A stretch of 64,000 bases of DNA from Desulfosalsimonas propionicica (GTDB lineage Bacteria > Desulfobacterota > Desulfobacteria > Desulfobacterales > Desulfosalsimonadaceae): positions 1 through 64,000 of the forward strand of contig NZ_JACDUS010000002.1 in assembly GCF_013761005.1 (NCBI RefSeq). The letters run 5' to 3'. The notes below the pieces were generated by a model. That model was not told the DNA's origin. It searched no databases and saw nothing but the letters and a program-made list of their open reading frames with translations. Shown here piece after piece: positions 63,934 to 64,000 of this stretch. Every line of letters starts with the position of its first letter. Position 1 is the first letter of the stretch. The translations under genes were made by a program, and so were the position numbers.

Positions 63934-64000
63934 ATGATCCGATTCAAGCAGGTGGGAATGATTACAGTACTCATCCTGTGTATGGCGGCCGGAGCCGCCC
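63934..64000 (+). CDS. Partial gene, start of a further exported protein
   Basis: AAGGAGGA stands before an ATG at 63934. The first 22 codons give a basic, hydrophobic signal-peptide start (MIRFKQ followed by ITVLILCMAAGAA). The window ends inside the gene. It continues the operon of exported proteins; its family cannot be told. Confidence 0.6.
   Translation, partial: MIRFKQVGMITVLILCMAAGAA

Overview
The window looks like a chromosome segment from an anaerobic, Gram-negative, probably sulfate-reducing Desulfobacterota bacterium, most likely Desulfobacterales-like. The Lpt and Kdo genes imply a lipopolysaccharide outer membrane. Sigma-54 (rpoN) and three of its activators are present. The methylmalonyl-CoA pathway is built around a biotin transcarboxylase with succinyl-CoA synthetase and a type-B fumarate reductase/succinate dehydrogenase, as in propionate-metabolising sulfate reducers. 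No sulfate-reduction gene lies in the window, so the assignment is an inference.

Region 1 (1-10.9 kb, plus strand) is a methanol:corrinoid methyltransferase locus. It encodes MtaA, the corrinoid protein MtaC, a CobW-type GTPase, MtaB, a small zinc-ribbon protein and a RamA-like ATP-dependent reductive activase. Two sigma-54 activators flank the first block. Each is followed by a -24/-12 promoter and an upstream palindrome, and the first transcript also carries a cobalamin riboswitch. Methanol would be demethylated by MtaB onto MtaC, and MtaA would pass the methyl group on, probably to tetrahydrofolate. The activase would rescue oxidised Co(II) corrinoid.

Region 2 (11.0-21.3 kb, minus strand) is housekeeping. 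It runs kdsA-kdsC-(mobile repeat)-lptC-lptA-lptB-rpoN-hpf-ptsN-rapZ-EIIA(Man)-gap-tpiA-secG-tRNA-Leu(GAG), followed by a nitroreductase.

Region 3 (21.5-33.6 kb) is mixed: an M23 peptidase, lepB, pyrB, pyrC, a PilR-like regulator, an ABC-F ATPase, a GNAT-nitrilase fusion on the minus strand, a small membrane protein and a GAF-GspE-like ATPase with a damaged P-loop.

Region 4 (34.2-47.8 kb, plus strand) is the methylmalonyl-CoA pathway: mce, mcm, meaB, mmdA, a small putative subunit, a 5S-biotin carrier fusion, sucC, sucD and the three-subunit fumarate reductase/succinate dehydrogenase. There is no biotin carboxylase gene, which fits a transcarboxylase linking pyruvate/oxaloacetate to propionyl-CoA/methylmalonyl-CoA.

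Region 5 (47.8-55.1 kb) has a five-repeat S1-domain protein on the minus strand, an (alpha/alpha)6 glycosidase-like protein with a GT4 glycosyltransferase, a radical SAM protein and a haemolysin III-family membrane protein.

Region 6 (55.2-64.0 kb, plus strand, continuing past the window) is the strongest candidate for an undescribed system. At least six consecutive genes appear to encode exported proteins that I do not recognise, behind one good sigma-70 promoter. Four appear to be distant paralogues, and one is interrupted by TPR and low-complexity segments.

A 150-bp palindromic element with 7-8 bp flanking direct repeats is present in full twice (19.8 and 56.7 kb, opposite orientations), and a fragment lies at 11.6 kb. 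Several other long palindromes lie between genes.
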